Shown here piece by piece: positions 22,667 to 23,492 of a DNA stretch of 23,492 nucleotides. Within the stretch, counting starts at the first letter, position 1. Each line of letters begins with the position of its first letter. The notes below the pieces were generated by a model that did no database searches, had not been told where the DNA came from, and saw only the letters and a program-made list of their open reading frames with translations. The DNA comes from JANYJJ01 sp043749975. GTDB taxonomy: Bacteria; Pseudomonadota; Gammaproteobacteria; Burkholderiales; Burkholderiaceae_C. The stretch covers positions 1 to 23,492 of the forward strand of contig JAYVCL010000013.1 in assembly GCA_043749975.1 (NCBI GenBank), in the 5' to 3' direction. A program made the translations under genes and the position numbers.

Positions 22667-23492
22667 TCAGGGCTGCATCGCGGTGGCAGCGCGCGTGATC
22701 GACGCCGCAGTCTCTGGCTCGTCCAGCAACGGAATCACGAAGCAGGTGTGCGCGGCCAGTGCCGGCCAGTTCAGCGGCTGGCCGGGGCGCAGCAGTTGTG
22801 CGCCTGCCGGCTCGGTCGCAGCCAGTGCGCCGCGCGCGGCAGCGCGGACAAAAATGAAACGCATCGTGCGGCCATCGCGCGCCAGCGTCAACTCGGCCTG
22901 CGGCCAATGCGAGGGCAGGCAGGGCGTGAAGCTGAGGTCTTTCGCGCCGTGGCGCAAACCGAATATCGAACCGATGGCCGCGCGGTGCATCCACGCCGCC
23001 GCGCCGGTGTACCAGCTCCAACCGCCACGGCCCACGTACGGCGGCTGGGTGTACACATCGCCGGCCATCACATAAGGCTCGATCAGGTACGCCGCGCCGT
23101 GCGTCGGGTGCTGCGCACGGTGCGCCGGGCTCAGGTAGGTGAAGTAGCGGTAGGCGGCGTCGCCTGCGTTCGGTGCCGCAAGATTTTTCGCGGTGGCAGC
23201 CTGTGCCTGCGCCATCAGCCCCCACACGCCGGCATGCGAATACTGGCCGCCGTTTTCACGCACGCCCGGCGGGTAGGCCTGGATGTAGCCGGCGCTGGGC
23301 ACCGCGTGCACCAGCGGCGGGTCGAGCAGGCGGATCAAGCCGGCCTCGTGGTCGACCAGGTGCTGCTCCACGGCCTGCATCGCGATGCGCTGCAACGACG
23401 GCGACGCAGCCTTCGACAGCACCGCCCAGGCCTGCGCGATCAGGTCGATGCTGGCCTCGGGGTTCAGGTGCGAACCCAGCGCCTGCCCGTCG
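22667..23492 (-). CDS. GH94-type glycoside phosphorylase / cyclic beta-glucan synthase C-terminal part (truncated by window edge)
   Basis: The frame is open to the right edge, so only about 274 C-terminal residues are seen. The sequence carries GH94 signatures: DLIAQAWAVLSKAASP near the edge, YIQAYPPGVRENGGQYSHAG, then EPYVMAGDVYTQPP and VGRGGWSWYTGAAAWMHR. GH94 enzymes phosphorolyse beta-glucosidic bonds. The same module forms the end of cyclic beta-1,2-glucan synthetases, very large membrane proteins that make periplasmic glucans in proteobacteria. Which of the two this is cannot be told without the missing N-terminus. An internal GTG at 23422 is not a real start because the conserved sequence continues upstream of it. 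It is likely upstream of the RIO kinase and xth genes in a minus-strand run. Confidence 0.88.
   Translation of the reverse strand, partial: DGQALGSHLNPEASIDLIAQAWAVLSKAASPSLQRIAMQAVEQHLVDHEAGLIRLLDPPLVHAVPSAGYIQAYPPGVRENGGQYSHAGVWGLMAQAQAATAKNLAAPNAGDAAYRYFTYLSPAHRAQHPTHGAAYLIEPYVMAGDVYTQPPYVGRGGWSWYTGAAAWMHRAAIGSIFGLRHGAKDLSFTPCLPSHWPQAELTLARDGRTMRFIFVRAAARGALAATEPAGAQLLRPGQPLNWPALAAHTCFVIPLLDEPETAASITRAATAMQP

Overview
The window looks like chromosomal DNA from a high-GC betaproteobacterium of the order Burkholderiales. This is an inference from base composition, from the glnA / DUF4124 / ntrB / ntrC gene order and from the homogentisate gene arrangement. No rRNA, tRNA, phage or insertion-sequence gene was seen. 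Database searches were not possible, so family names rest on motifs that can be read directly.

Left part (1-5100): an aromatic-degradation operon enters from the left edge. It holds a flavin monooxygenase (5' truncated), a 72-residue DUF2783-like protein and homogentisate 1,2-dioxygenase (hmgA), with overlapping starts and stops. The first two resemble a two-component 3-hydroxyphenylacetate 6-hydroxylase, which would make homogentisate for HmgA. Just downstream, where fumarylacetoacetase is often found, there is a hairpin and a decayed TRAP-transporter permease (dctM) remnant. A membrane-bound GGDEF diguanylate cyclase follows on the minus strand, then an AIM24-family pseudogene fragment. The cyclase is therefore bracketed by gene debris.

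Central part (5101-11950): an EI24-family membrane protein and a MoaB/CinA-type molybdopterin-binding-domain protein form a short operon. The nitrogen-control block follows: glnA behind a well-formed sigma-54 promoter and two NtrC-like sites, a terminator, a secreted DUF4124 protein, ntrB and ntrC. NtrB/NtrC probably control glnA through those sites.

Right-central part (11950-20940): this is the most interesting region. A plus-strand gene encodes an 80-residue peptide with a microcin/class II-type double-glycine leader. Its core is rich in Gly, Ser, Lys and His, built from 12-residue repeats, and has three cysteines. After a strong terminator comes a complete exporter set: an HlyD-type adaptor, a C39-peptidase ABC transporter with its catalytic triad intact, and a TolC-like outer-membrane protein. 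Divergent from the peptide gene are two unusual minus-strand genes. One is a protein with a ParB/sulfiredoxin-like DGHHR motif. The other is a 745-residue fusion of an aminoglycoside-phosphotransferase-like kinase, TPR-like repeats and a phytanoyl-CoA-dioxygenase-like Fe(II)/2-oxoglutarate domain, with the key residues of both enzymes present. I propose a candidate, possibly undescribed, secreted and possibly modified peptide system. Export is well supported; modification is a hypothesis from gene neighbourhood.

Right end (20940-23492): three minus-strand genes encode exodeoxyribonuclease III, a RIO1-type kinase and the C-terminal part of a GH94 glycoside phosphorylase / cyclic beta-glucan synthase-type protein that runs off the window. 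Most other long open frames are high-GC shadows and are left out.
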